Below, piece by piece: positions 17,384 to 26,919 of a stretch of DNA of 64,000 nt. The position numbers and the translations under genes were made by a program. The stretch's first letter is position 1. Each line of letters starts with the position of its first letter. Source of the DNA: JAHEKB01 sp049115575 (GTDB lineage Bacteria; Bacteroidota; Bacteroidia; NS11-12g; UBA9320); NCBI GenBank assembly GCA_049115575.1, contig JAGDZU010000001.1, forward strand, positions 620,001 to 684,000, given 5' to 3'. The notes under the pieces are model-generated. The model searched no databases, had not been told where the DNA came from, and was given only the letters and a program-made list of their open reading frames with translations.

Positions 17384-18709
17384 CTAGCGCCTAAATGGCA
17401 TACGTCCCATAGATCTAGCTCCTTTTCCAGCATTCATGCCTTTCATCATCTTGCGCATGTCTGCAAACTGCTTGACCAGCTTATTAACATCTGCAGTGGT
17501 AGTTCCACTACCGTCTGCTATTCTTTTCTTTCTGCTCCCGTTTAAAATATCTGGATTTTGACGCTCTGTTGACGTCATAGACTTGATTATAGCTTCTATC
17601 TGTGTGAAACTATTTTCATCTATATCAATGTCTTTGATTGCCTTTCCAACGCCTGGAATCATGCCCATCAAATCTTTGATATTACCCATCTTTTTTATCT
17701 GTGCTAGTTGCTTTAAAAAGTCGTCAAAATCGAATTGATTTTTACGCATTTTCTTTTGCAATCTGGCCGCTTCTACCTCGTCAAAATTTTCCTGAGCTTT
17801 TTCTACAAAGGAGACTATGTCTCCCATTCCAAGAATTCGACTGGCCATTCTGTCTGGATGGAAAACATCCAATGCATCCATTTTTTCTCCAGTACTTACA
17901 AACTTGATTGGCTTGTTTACTATGGTCTTAATGGATAGGGCTGCACCACCTCTGGTATCACCATCCATTTTAGTGAGAACCACACCATCAAAATCAAGGC
18001 GTTCATTAAATGCTTTGGCAGTGTTCACAGCATCCTGCCCGGTCATTGCATCTACTACAAATAAGATTTCTTGTGGTTTAAGATCTGATTTGAGATTGGC
18101 AATCTCATTCATCATTTCTTCATCTACACTTAATCTACCTGCTGTATCAACAATAACTACATTATTCTGTTTAGCTTTCGCATGTTGTATAGCTTTCTTA
18201 GCTATTCCAACTGGGTCTTTCACATCATCTTCAGCATAAACGGGCACGCCAACTTGTTCACCAAGAACCCGAATCTGATTTATAGCGGCTGGTCTATAGA
18301 CATCACATGCAACTAGAAGAGGGCTTCTCCCCTTAGATTTTAAATGCTGTGCCAGTTTGCCACTAAACGTAGTTTTACCTGACCCCTGTAAACCGGCAAT
18401 TAGTATAATAGCTGGGCTACCACTGGTGTTAAGCGCCTTAGTCTCTCCTCCTAGCAGTTGTTTGAGTTCATCATTGACAATCTTTGTCATTAATTGACCC
18501 GGAGAAACACTCGTAAGAACGTTCTCGCCTAACGCTTTGTCTTTAACTCTTGCTGTAAAGTCTTTGGCTATTTTATAGCTTACATCCGCATCTACAAGTG
18601 CTCGTCTAATTTCCTTTACGGTTTCGGCAATATTGAGCTCCGTGATTTTGGATTGACCTTTCAGGGTCTGAAATGCCTTATCTAAGCGCGATGATAAATT
18701 CTCAAACAT
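17384..18709 (-). CDS. ffh: Signal recognition particle protein Ffh
   Basis: Ffh binds signal sequences and 4.5S RNA and targets membrane proteins with FtsY. The N domain (ALVDADVSYKIAKDF) is followed by the G domain with P-loop GLQGSGKTT at 106-114, VDTAGR, and TKMDGDTRGGAALS. The M domain (about 325-441) is Met-rich and ends in GARSMGRMPF, with the GMIPGVGK and DENSFTQIEAIIKSMT elements. Length 441 is usual. A perfect -7 box TACATTTG (18724-18717) lies 7 bp before the ATG. It sits between two giant surface-protein genes, an incidental placement. Confidence 0.97.
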   Translation of the reverse strand: MFENLSSRLDKAFQTLKGQSKITELNIAETVKEIRRALVDADVSYKIAKDFTARVKDKALGENVLTSVSPGQLMTKIVNDELKQLLGGETKALNTSGSPAIILIAGLQGSGKTTFSGKLAQHLKSKGRSPLLVACDVYRPAAINQIRVLGEQVGVPVYAEDDVKDPVGIAKKAIQHAKAKQNNVVIVDTAGRLSVDEEMMNEIANLKSDLKPQEILFVVDAMTGQDAVNTAKAFNERLDFDGVVLTKMDGDTRGGAALSIKTIVNKPIKFVSTGEKMDALDVFHPDRMASRILGMGDIVSFVEKAQENFDEVEAARLQKKMRKNQFDFDDFLKQLAQIKKMGNIKDLMGMIPGVGKAIKDIDIDENSFTQIEAIIKSMTSTERQNPDILNGSRKKRIADGSGTTTADVNKLVKQFADMRKMMKGMNAGKGARSMGRMPFRR

Positions 18710-18760
18710 AGGGCGGCAAATGTACGTTAAAAATTAAGCTATATCCACTGTGAGAATAGA

Positions 18761-21700
18761 TTAGCGAAGCAAGGTGACATTACCTTTAAAGGAGTACTTA
18801 ATATCGTTAACTCCGAGTGCTTCTAAGTAATAAATATAAACTCCTTGCTGGCAGTTTTCACCTTTATAAGTACCATCCCATGATTCTCTAATATCATAGG
18901 TTTCAAAAAGCTTTTCTCCCCATCTGCTGTAAATGCTAAATCTATATGATTCTAAGCCGTTGACCTCATCAGCTTGCATGAAAGAAGTGATGGGTCTAAA
19001 CACTTCATTTAATCCATCTTTATTAGGAGTGAAGGCATTGGGAATAAAAGCATTGGGGTTGCCTACTACGCAAACAATGTTTGAATAGCTGGTGTCCCCT
19101 GTCAAATTCAAAGCATATACCCTATAACAATATGGACCAAACACATCTTCGTGATACTCGGCATCTATGAAGGTGTTAGTCCCAGCTCCAGTTTGACCTA
19201 AATTAGAAAGTTCTCCTTGGTGAAGCAGTTGAACAGTATAAGAATTCACTCCATTGAGCCATCTTCTATAGAAGGTCCAATCGAGGTAGGATGCATTGGT
19301 ATACTCAGCTTTGAGAAGGATTGATTTCCCTTCTCTATCTGGCATGTTTAACTCATCACATATATCTGCCTCACGAAGAGTATAAATATATGAAAGTTTA
19401 GAGGTTTCAACCTGATCATCAATTAGGAAGGTATCAGTGAATTGAAATGAGTCTACCAATTGCCCTAAATTGCTTTCGTATTTATTCAATAAGAAATATG
19501 ACCATCTATTATTCGTAGATTTATTCCATTTCACTGTTATCTCGTTTTCACCGCTTACACTCACATTCTTAATATTGGATGGCACATTATTAATCGGGTA
19601 TATAGGGCGCTCAACAATCTGAGTACTTCGAGAATAGAACCTCTGATTGGGATGTCTTGCCACCACATAATATTCATAGTTCATATTGCACAAACCAACA
19701 TCTATATAAGTGTTAACATCGCCGGCTGTTTGGCCTATTAAACTAAAATTGTTTTCACCTTCTGCTTTGCGATATACATCATACCTTAAAATATTGCTCC
19801 AACCAACGTAATGGTTCCAACTTAGGTCTATTTCATATGGTCTGATAGACGTAGCTGATAAAAGAACAAAGCAGTGTTCTGAACTGGCTATACCATTTAA
19901 ATCACAAATGTCATTCACATTCACATCATAGCACAGCACGTTTGATGGTGTATTGCTAAATAGATCAAGTGATACAGTGTCGTTTCTCAATGCATTATAA
20001 AGAATTTGCCCATCAGATCTTGTATAGGTATACTGTTGGAATCTATAGTCTGTACTAGGATAATGTTGAACCTCCAATTCCGTATTGGAGTTGAAACTCA
20101 CAAATTTGAGATCGGGGACCTCTATCCTATCTTGGCCTCTAACCCAAATATCTTTATGGATACTATCTGTACAACCATCACCGAGAACAATATTGAATTT
20201 AACCCTTTTAGGCCCATCAAATTGATATGTGAACTCTGTGGAATCTAAATTGAACTGTTTGTTTCCCAATGTTCCAGTCTCTCCAAACTCCCATACGTTC
20301 TTGATGTTTGCTGTATCTGTAAACCCATCGGCTGTAATCTTAGATTTAAACCTAATCGATCTATATAAACATATAGTATCCAATATCTCAAAATCCAGCA
20401 AGGGTAAACCATTCACAAAAACACTTTTAGATGCGGTATCAGAGCATTGCACTGTATTGGAAGTAATTAGGCTAATCTCATTTGGCCCAGATACTCCAAT
20501 TGAAATGCTATCCATGATTTTAGAAGAAATTGAATCTCCATTAATTAACCACAATGAACTCAATCTAAATTGTCCGGTATCTGTATAAACTACTTTGATT
20601 GGCTTACAACCGCTATCTACCTGCATAATAAAGCCAGCATCAGGCTTGCGATAAATAGTCACTGGTTCTGGTGGCTCGTATAACGCACCACAGCCCAAAG
20701 AATCAAAAACGAACAAAGATGGATATATTTTTTGCACCAAATCTGACGAAGTGTTGTAGTAGGTGTGTGATTCTATTGAAGAGCTATCCAATTCTGATCC
20801 ATCATTATAATTTAAGAAGAATCTTGCGACGTCATGACTGCTGTCTTTAAAGCTCACCTTTAAGGGTTCACAGCCTATATAGTTATCCATCTCGAAATAG
20901 GGTCTTGGCCCTCGTACCACAACATAATCAAGCTTCAAAGAAGAGTCTACGCATCCATGATTATTTTTGGCAATGAGAAGTATATCATAACCATCTTCAA
21001 CTCCTGTATTTTTTGAATATATAGTTCCCGCAGATTTAGATGTTGTAATGTTGGTTTCACCAGCACCAAAGTCCCAAATTAAGGAATCAGCATTTACTGA
21101 AAGGCTTTCAAATTGAACATATACCGGCGCACATTGTAAAAAAGTGTCATTGGAATTAAAATCTGCTATAACTTGAATTACCTCAACCTCCAATGCAGAA
21201 GTATCCGAACAGCTCCCTGGTTGAGATACCGATAGAGAAATAGTATGTGTTCCACTATCTGGTATATAGAGACCGTAATCAAAATAGCTATACTTAAAGA
21301 CTTCGTAGTCTGAATAGTCTTTCACAGACCAACTCAAATCCAAGGTGGTGTCTCTAGAAGTAAAACTCAACTTAAAGGTATCCCCCTTGCAAATAATTGG
21401 GTCAGCTGCTGAAAAATCTGCATTCAAGCCAACTTCCAAAGTGTCTGAATAAACAGTATCTATACAGCCAACACTATTTTCTGCAACCACTCCTATTTGG
21501 TAAATCCCTTCATCAATTAAAGTAAAAAGAGGATTAGATTTTGCAGTGTCATCAATGCTGTGTTGACCTATTGAATTGGTAAACCAAGAATAGATCAAAG
21601 AACTATCTTGAGATGGATAATGATTATTGCGTGAAACTAAAAGCTCTGGATAAACCTTAAAAGGAGAACAACCCACCAAAGTATCTATTGGTAACTCCCC

Positions 21701-23596
21701 TTGCAAATCATTAACTACTATAAATGTGGTATCGGACCGTACGCAACCACCTGATATATCGAAGGAGTAAATGAGATCATAATACCCTGGTAAACTGGGT
21801 TTTACGAACACTGAATCACCTAGGTATTGGTAGACCGTATCCTCATGCACCAATATCCAATGGTCAGTAAAAGCCACGGTACTCGGGCCAGATAGAGACA
21901 CTAGTCTGGTAGAATCACCTTTACAAAATGAGGGATCCTCTATATTGTAATTCAGTTGCGGATCTACTATATAAACCGCATCTTCTTTCAGTAATGTGTC
22001 TTTGCAACCAATTCCATTTTGACCTATAAGCAATACGTCATAGTAACCGGTGTCATAGTATACCATGGTTGGGTCACGTAGAGTTGATGTATCTAAAATA
22101 CTGCTGTCGTCCAAATCATAAAATGTCCATTCAAATTCATCTGGAGATAAGTATGAGGTTGGTCTGGTATCATTTCTAAAAAATATGGATTGACCAATAC
22201 AGCCTACATCTGGAATAGGATTAAATTTCAGTTTCATGGTGTCCTGGTATATGAATCCAGGCCTAACCATAGTATCTGTGCAGCCATTGTCCCCAACTAT
22301 GATTAATTCCACCCCGTATGTGTTTAGAAAGTCGTAAAACGTGAAGGAATCATCTTCATTGGTAGATGAGTAATACAAACTATCTCCCTGCGTAATATTC
22401 CATTGGTAACTGAGACTTGAGGCGCTGCCTTTCTTGCTGGAATTAAACAAATGAACTGTGTGTGGAACAGCACAATGATAATGGTCAGGCGAGAAAAAAT
22501 CAGCAATAACACTATCTCTATCTACCATTCTGGTAATACTTGCGGAACTCACACATCCATTGTGATTATGAGTCACCTCAACAGTTAGGGCTCCAGTATC
22601 AATCACGTTTAATGACTTTTCATAATCAGATAAGTCTGTTTCTGTAATATTGATTCCACTGTATTGCCAAGTTATGGTACCTGGTAAGTTGTTATTTTTA
22701 AGCAGAGCGATCACTGGCTCTTTATCACATCCTATAGTGTTTTGAAGTCTTATGTCTAAGTCTACAGTATCTCCAAGCTTTATGAAATTCCTTTTCTCTT
22801 TAACATAGGTGCACCCATTGTTGAGCTTCACTGTTAAGGTAACATCATTAGACCCAGAGGATGAATAAGTCCTAGTATGCGGGCCTACTCCACTCCCTGA
22901 GTTTTGGTTAGAGTTTGGGAAACTCCATTGATAACTTTTATTAAATGGCGTAGATGGATCCTTGGTAATTGAGAATATGATATCTTTTGGTATACAACCA
23001 CTTTTCACATTTGCTTTAAAATCGAATTTCAATTCAGGAAGGACTTCTATGGTATCTATAAATTGAGCAACTCCTTGGCAACCAAAAGAATCTATTACTA
23101 CCAAAGAAACTGTCTTGAGGCCTGTTGTAACAAATGAATGAACAACGGAATCCTTAGTTAGATTATAATTTGAACCATCTATGACCCAGTTTCTAAACTC
23201 GCTATTGGGTGTTAAATCAGTGAATTGCACTTGCCCTGGACCATGACAAAGTAGAAATGATGAAGCAGTAAACTGTGGTTCTGGCTTATCTCTCACCACC
23301 AATATGCTGTCTTGAGAGATATTGCATACCGTGCCGCTAGGAAGGGTAATGGCTACAGTGGCATTAACCGTTGTTGCAGATGTGTAAAAAGCAAAAATGG
23401 TATCTGCGCCTGAGGTTAAGCCTTGCCCTACATTCCATTGGTAGCTAGAGCCCGCAACGGCATTTACAACTTGAAAGGTGACTATGTCTGGCGCACAAAT
23501 AGATGACTTGTTTGCTACTATTTTAAAATTAGAGCATTGAGCACCTACCATGAACCGCAGACACAAGAAAAACAGTATGAAACCTATTTTCTTCAT
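18761..23596 (-). CDS. Giant PKD-rich surface protein with T9SS type B (CHU_C) sorting domain
   Basis: A 1611-residue exported protein with signal peptide MKKIGFILFFLCLRFMVGAQ. About a dozen PKD/Ig-like modules follow, each centred on a recurring GC dipeptide (NGCT, IGCD, VGCI, VGCS, HGCV, IGCE, SGCK) that probably forms disulfides. Around residues 1260-1500 lie fibronectin-III-like modules (IDLSWNHYVGWSNILRYDVYR, ITVKWNKS). Residues 1515-1611 are a CHU_C/TIGR04131-type sorting domain: PNAFTPNKDGLNEVF, IYSRWGEKLFET, WDGTYKG, GVYIYY. Such proteins are T9SS cargo, often adhesins or gliding-related. A perfect -7 box TATATTTG (23619-23612) lies 15 bp upstream of the ATG. Confidence 0.9.
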   Translation of the reverse strand: MKKIGFILFFLCLRFMVGAQCSNFKIVANKSSICAPDIVTFQVVNAVAGSSYQWNVGQGLTSGADTIFAFYTSATTVNATVAITLPSGTVCNISQDSILVVRDKPEPQFTASSFLLCHGPGQVQFTDLTPNSEFRNWVIDGSNYNLTKDSVVHSFVTTGLKTVSLVVIDSFGCQGVAQFIDTIEVLPELKFDFKANVKSGCIPKDIIFSITKDPSTPFNKSYQWSFPNSNQNSGSGVGPHTRTYSSSGSNDVTLTVKLNNGCTYVKEKRNFIKLGDTVDLDIRLQNTIGCDKEPVIALLKNNNLPGTITWQYSGINITETDLSDYEKSLNVIDTGALTVEVTHNHNGCVSSASITRMVDRDSVIADFFSPDHYHCAVPHTVHLFNSSKKGSASSLSYQWNITQGDSLYYSSTNEDDSFTFYDFLNTYGVELIIVGDNGCTDTMVRPGFIYQDTMKLKFNPIPDVGCIGQSIFFRNDTRPTSYLSPDEFEWTFYDLDDSSILDTSTLRDPTMVYYDTGYYDVLLIGQNGIGCKDTLLKEDAVYIVDPQLNYNIEDPSFCKGDSTRLVSLSGPSTVAFTDHWILVHEDTVYQYLGDSVFVKPSLPGYYDLIYSFDISGGCVRSDTTFIVVNDLQGELPIDTLVGCSPFKVYPELLVSRNNHYPSQDSSLIYSWFTNSIGQHSIDDTAKSNPLFTLIDEGIYQIGVVAENSVGCIDTVYSDTLEVGLNADFSAADPIICKGDTFKLSFTSRDTTLDLSWSVKDYSDYEVFKYSYFDYGLYIPDSGTHTISLSVSQPGSCSDTSALEVEVIQVIADFNSNDTFLQCAPVYVQFESLSVNADSLIWDFGAGETNITTSKSAGTIYSKNTGVEDGYDILLIAKNNHGCVDSSLKLDYVVVRGPRPYFEMDNYIGCEPLKVSFKDSSHDVARFFLNYNDGSELDSSSIESHTYYNTSSDLVQKIYPSLFVFDSLGCGALYEPPEPVTIYRKPDAGFIMQVDSGCKPIKVVYTDTGQFRLSSLWLINGDSISSKIMDSISIGVSGPNEISLITSNTVQCSDTASKSVFVNGLPLLDFEILDTICLYRSIRFKSKITADGFTDTANIKNVWEFGETGTLGNKQFNLDSTEFTYQFDGPKRVKFNIVLGDGCTDSIHKDIWVRGQDRIEVPDLKFVSFNSNTELEVQHYPSTDYRFQQYTYTRSDGQILYNALRNDTVSLDLFSNTPSNVLCYDVNVNDICDLNGIASSEHCFVLLSATSIRPYEIDLSWNHYVGWSNILRYDVYRKAEGENNFSLIGQTAGDVNTYIDVGLCNMNYEYYVVARHPNQRFYSRSTQIVERPIYPINNVPSNIKNVSVSGENEITVKWNKSTNNRWSYFLLNKYESNLGQLVDSFQFTDTFLIDDQVETSKLSYIYTLREADICDELNMPDREGKSILLKAEYTNASYLDWTFYRRWLNGVNSYTVQLLHQGELSNLGQTGAGTNTFIDAEYHEDVFGPYCYRVYALNLTGDTSYSNIVCVVGNPNAFIPNAFTPNKDGLNEVFRPITSFMQADEVNGLESYRFSIYSRWGEKLFETYDIRESWDGTYKGENCQQGVYIYYLEALGVNDIKYSFKGNVTLLR

Positions 23597-23958
23597 AGGG
23601 GAGCAGCTTTACAAATATAAGTGATTAGGGAGCCGAGCCGTAAATAGAAAAGGCCACTAGTTAAAAACCAATGGCCAATTCGTTTACTGCCTCCTCTAAG
23701 GTAGTCGTAAGCAAAACCATTCTGTTGAACAGTTTTATTGCATATTGTAAACCGCATTTAGCAGTTGAATTTGAAAAAATTTTGGACAATAAAGCGTAGC
23801 CTTCAGCAATCAGTACTTATAGAAAAAGTGGATTTCTGAGTAGTCTAGTGGTTAATAATGCCACGAAGATAGGTCTATTTTATGGTTTAATCAAAGAATT
23901 TGAGAGACTTACGCCTCTTTTGTTTTGCGAAGCCATCAATAACTTTAATTTCGCCCCA
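23597..23958. other. 362-bp intergenic region between divergent genes
   Basis: This is the only gap over 300 bp. It holds the minus-strand -7 box of the giant surface protein (23612-23619) and a plus-strand promoter at its right end (23923-23953). A 5-bp GGCCA/TGGCC inverted repeat spans 23652-23676. An in-frame upstream start at 23848 for the TPR lipoprotein is open but gives no signal peptide, so I treat that stretch as non-coding. No tRNA, riboswitch fold or conserved small ORF is recognisable. Confidence 0.5.
23923..23953 (+). promoter_or_regulatory. Bacteroidota-type promoter of the TPR lipoprotein gene
   Basis: TTTTG at 23923-23927 (-33 element) is followed after 18 bp by TAATTTCG at 23946-23953, which matches the -7 consensus TAnnTTTG at 7 of 8 positions. 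The ATG begins 5 bp later, so the predicted leader is nearly absent. The placement also supports ATG 23959 as the true start. Confidence 0.55.
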
Positions 23959-24672
23959 ATGAAAAATATTATCTTTCTAATCAGCTTTTCTGTTTTTCTT
24001 CTGAGCTCTTGCGGTTCTGATGACAACAGCAATTTAGATCATGCTAAAGCCCTTTATAAGGCCGCTACCAAAGCACAAGACCCTCTTACACAAAGAGTGA
24101 TATTGAATGAACTTATCTTGCTCGACAGCAGCAATATTTCTTATAAAGATTCTTTAAGTCGTATTTATATAAAAGACGGAAATTACAGTGGAGGATTAGC
24201 CTTAGCCGAAGAAGTAATTGAGAGTGGCACAGCTAATAATAAGTTATTAGAGTTAACTGGGGTTGCTTATCAGCAAGTGCAGAAGTTATCAAAAGCCAGT
24301 TCAATCTTTAACCAATTGTTTAATAGCACCAAGGATTATAGATACTCCTACCAGGTTGCAGCCATTTCATATGAGCAAGGTAACAAGCTTGAGTTTGATA
24401 GTTTATGCGCACAGCTATTAAGTGCTTCCATGGCTGATACTATGGCAGCCAGAACACTTATTGACTTTCCCGGACCTATTACTGGATCTCCTCAACTTAT
24501 TCCCCTTGAGGCAGCAACTCTTTTCTTAAAAGGTAAATACGCTTTCGACAAGCAACAAGATTTAAAGACAGCTATAGCTTACTATCAGCAAGCCATTGGC
24601 AAGTTTGAGTCTTTCGAAATGCCTTATTACTATCTTCAAGAAATCGAAAGAATGAATTTGGGAAGAAGGTAA
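23959..24672 (+). CDS. TPR-repeat lipoprotein
   Basis: From ATG 23959 the product (237 residues) begins MKNIIFLISFSVFLLSSCG, a clear lipoprotein signal with lipobox Cys 18. Three or more TPR-like helical pairs follow (DHAKALYKAATKA, SGGLALAEEVIES, QKLSKASSIFNQLF, LKTAIAYYQQAIGKFES). The longer open frame from 23848 would bury this signal, so I reject it. It probably serves as a periplasm-facing protein-interaction scaffold, partner unknown. It converges without a gap on the cobalamin adenosyltransferase gene. Confidence 0.8.
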   Translation: MKNIIFLISFSVFLLSSCGSDDNSNLDHAKALYKAATKAQDPLTQRVILNELILLDSSNISYKDSLSRIYIKDGNYSGGLALAEEVIESGTANNKLLELTGVAYQQVQKLSKASSIFNQLFNSTKDYRYSYQVAAISYEQGNKLEFDSLCAQLLSASMADTMAARTLIDFPGPITGSPQLIPLEAATLFLKGKYAFDKQQDLKTAIAYYQQAIGKFESFEMPYYYLQEIERMNLGRR

Positions 24673-25197
24673 TTACTTTTTCCAGCTGATTTCTGAAACT
24701 CCAGCTTTCTTGAGTAGAGCTCTACTCAAAACAAATAGATAATCGCTCAAGCGATTTAAGTACCTAACAATAAGGTCATAATCTCGTTCGAGAACAACGG
24801 TTCTCCTTTCTGCACGCCTGCAAATGCATCTGGCCACATGTGCTTGAGAAGCAGCTTTGGTTCCACCTGGAAGGATAAAGTTCTTCAAAGGTTCAAGCTT
24901 AAGATTTAATGCATCTATTTCATTTTCTAGCTTAATCACATCTCCTTCCACTATCTCTGGAAGTTCGAAATTCACATCACGTTCAGTAGCAAGTAAACTG
25001 CCTATGTTGAACAAGTCATGCTGTATACCTAGAAGAAAACCTTTATAGTGATCGTCAAAACTGATAAGAAGGCCTATTGCCGAATTTAATTCATCAACAG
25101 TACCATATGCTTCAATTTTTTGATGCGCCTTACTTACTCGAGTTCCTCCCAACAAGGAGGTCTCTCCTTTATCTCCAGTTTTAGTGTAGATTTTCAT
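24673..25197 (-). CDS. ATP:cob(I)alamin adenosyltransferase, PduO type
   Basis: This enzyme adenosylates cob(I)alamin to make coenzyme B12. The 174-residue protein shows YTKTGDKGETSLLGGTRVSK (ATP-binding N-terminus), YGTVDELNSAIG, and the helix RCICRRAERRTVVLE, all typical of the PduO/MMAB family. I place the start at the ATG of MKIYTKTGDKG. An upstream in-frame TTG at 25206 is part of a perfect -7 box TATATTTG (25211-25204) and is unlikely to be translated. It implies B12-dependent enzymes elsewhere in the genome; none is in this window. Confidence 0.93.
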   Translation of the reverse strand: MKIYTKTGDKGETSLLGGTRVSKAHQKIEAYGTVDELNSAIGLLISFDDHYKGFLLGIQHDLFNIGSLLATERDVNFELPEIVEGDVIKLENEIDALNLKLEPLKNFILPGGTKAASQAHVARCICRRAERRTVVLERDYDLIVRYLNRLSDYLFVLSRALLKKAGVSEISWKK

Positions 25198-25211
25198 GCC
25201 TGGCAAATATA

Positions 25212-25895
25212 CTAGACCTGTACTTCCTCTTTTGCGATTTTGCCATCTATCATGCGGATGATTCTATTCGCTCTTGCGGCTATCTCTTCTTCATGGGTAA
25301 CCATAATAACCGTATTGCCATCTCTATGAATCGCATCTATTAGCTCCAATATTTCTCTACTACTAACACTGTCTAAATTTCCCGTGGGCTCATCAGCAAG
25401 TACTATAGAAGGATTATTTACTAAGGCACGAGCTACAGCTACTCTCTGTCGCTGACCACCAGATAGTTCGTTTGGCTTGTGATCAATTCTATCTCCTAGC
25501 CCCACTTTTTCCAGTACTTCGGCCGCTCTTTGTAAGCGTTCTTTCTTTCCAATTCCTGCATAAACCAAAGGCAGGGCTACGTTTTCAACTGCCGAACTCC
25601 TTGGTAACAGATTAAAAGACTGAAACACAAATCCAATTTCTTTATTTCTAATTTCAGCCAGCTCATCGTCTTTCATGCTCCCCACTTCCTGGCCGTTCAA
25701 TACATATTCACCTTTGGTTGGAGTATCTAAACAACCTATAACATTCATAAGTGTTGATTTTCCAGAACCGGATGGTCCCATTATGGCTATATAGTCCCCT
25801 TGTTCAATATCCTCATCTACCCCATCAAGAGCATTGATGCTTATCTCGCCCATATTGTAGATTTTATAGATATCTCGTAGTTTTATTAGAGACAT
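25212..25895 (-). CDS. ABC transporter ATPase, LolD/MacB-like
   Basis: A 227-residue ABC ATPase with Walker A GPSGSGKST (about 39-47), Q-loop FVFQSFNLLPR, signature LSGGQRQRVAVARAL, Walker B IVLADEPTGNLD and switch His in VTHEE. The sequence belongs to the MacB/LolD group that powers lipoprotein release or mechanotransmission at the inner membrane rather than substrate import. No permease gene is adjacent, so the partner must be encoded elsewhere. The ATG overlaps the gatC stop by one base (TAATG). Confidence 0.9.
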   Translation of the reverse strand: MSLIKLRDIYKIYNMGEISINALDGVDEDIEQGDYIAIMGPSGSGKSTLMNVIGCLDTPTKGEYVLNGQEVGSMKDDELAEIRNKEIGFVFQSFNLLPRSSAVENVALPLVYAGIGKKERLQRAAEVLEKVGLGDRIDHKPNELSGGQRQRVAVARALVNNPSIVLADEPTGNLDSVSSREILELIDAIHRDGNTVIMVTHEEEIAARANRIIRMIDGKIAKEEVQV

Positions 25896-26185
25896 TATTT
25901 CTTAATCACTTTTGGAACTTTAAAATAGTCTGAATCGTGAGAAGGAGCATTCCTAAATGATTGTTCTTTACTCAGATGTGAAGATGCCTCATCTTCTCTT
26001 AGCACATTATGGGAATCGCTCATATAAACCAATGGTTCTACATCCGTGGTATCCAATTGATTGAGCTTATTGCAAAAATCCAAAATTCGCTCAAGGTCAG
26101 TCTTGATTTTCAGCTTATCTTCAGCTTTGAATTCCAATCTTGCCAGTTGAGCTAGCTCATCTATTTTGTGATCATCAATCTTCAT
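25895..26185 (-). CDS. gatC: Asp/Glu-tRNA amidotransferase subunit C
   Basis: GatC stabilises the GatCAB complex that amidates Glu-tRNA(Gln) and Asp-tRNA(Asn). The 96-residue protein has the family's N-terminal helix IDELAQLARLEF, KIKTDLERILDFCNKLNQLDTTDVEPLVYM, and the C-terminal LREDE...FRNAPSHDSDYFKVPKVIK. It overlaps plsC by 4 bp upstream and the ABC ATPase by 1 bp downstream. GatA and gatB are not in the window. Confidence 0.93.
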   Translation of the reverse strand: MKIDDHKIDELAQLARLEFKAEDKLKIKTDLERILDFCNKLNQLDTTDVEPLVYMSDSHNVLREDEASSHLSKEQSFRNAPSHDSDYFKVPKVIKK

Positions 26186-26919
26186 AATCCATTCATTTGA
26201 TTGAACTTCTCTTCAATAATACGATATACCTCATTTGCGAGCATCTCTTCATCTCCATCTTTTAGATTTGATGTGGGTATAGGTCGATGAACATGCATTC
26301 TCATCTTTCCTGGAGAGCCTCCATCTGCTAGTCCTCCGGATGGCATTCTTTTCCAGTTATCTATGATAGTTATGGGTACTATGTCTACATTCTGCTCTAT
26401 GGCTAATTTGAAAGCCCCCATCTTATACCTAGACATTTTTGGAACTATTTCTCCTATCCCTCCTTCTGGAAAATTAAGAAGACTCACTCCTTTGGCGAGC
26501 CTTTCTCTTGCTCCCTGCAAGGCTTTTCTGGCGCCGCTTAAGGTTGATCTTTCTACGGGTATATCTATAGTATTAAAAAAGACTTTGAAAAGTGGAATTT
26601 TACCGAGTTCACTTTTAGCCATAAAGTTGAAATAGAAAGGCATTTGAACATTGGCAGATAATATATCTAAATAAGAAAAGTGATTTGGAGTGAAAATGTA
26701 TGTTTTGTTTGGATCAAGCTTTTCTTCATAGGTGGTGCTTGGACGCAAGCCAGAGATGAACATGATTATTCTCCCCCAGATTCTTCTCAATTTATGTGCT
26801 GCAGGATATCTTGACTCTTTTGCGAGTAATATTACAAAAGCTGGATAGAAAATTAGAAAAAACAGTATAAAACAGATTAAGAAATATACCGCCCAGGCAT
26901 ATCTTAATACCTTAATCAT
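26182..26919 (-). CDS. plsC: 1-acyl-sn-glycerol-3-phosphate acyltransferase
   Basis: PlsC adds the second acyl chain to lysophosphatidic acid in phospholipid synthesis at the inner membrane. An N-terminal hydrophobic segment (about 8-33) precedes the HX4D motif NHFSYLD (H80, D85), the IPVERST region and FPEGG (150-154). Length 245 matches the family. It is embedded in an operon with overlaps on both sides: 8 bp with the SRPBCC gene and 4 bp with gatC. Confidence 0.93.
   Translation of the reverse strand: MIKVLRYAWAVYFLICFILFFLIFYPAFVILLAKESRYPAAHKLRRIWGRIIMFISGLRPSTTYEEKLDPNKTYIFTPNHFSYLDILSANVQMPFYFNFMAKSELGKIPLFKVFFNTIDIPVERSTLSGARKALQGARERLAKGVSLLNFPEGGIGEIVPKMSRYKMGAFKLAIEQNVDIVPITIIDNWKRMPSGGLADGGSPGKMRMHVHRPIPTSNLKDGDEEMLANEVYRIIEEKFNQMNGL

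Noticed and set aside
17248..17433. 61-codon minus-strand frame across the end of ffh and the start of the PKD gene
   Set aside because: It is a shadow overlapping both real genes in another frame.
23641..23690. Terminator-like inverted repeat GGCCA/TGGCC
   Set aside because: The stem is only 5 bp and no T-run follows on either strand.
23848..23958. N-terminal extension of the TPR lipoprotein
   Set aside because: It would bury the lipoprotein signal peptide, and the promoter at 23923-23953 lies within it.
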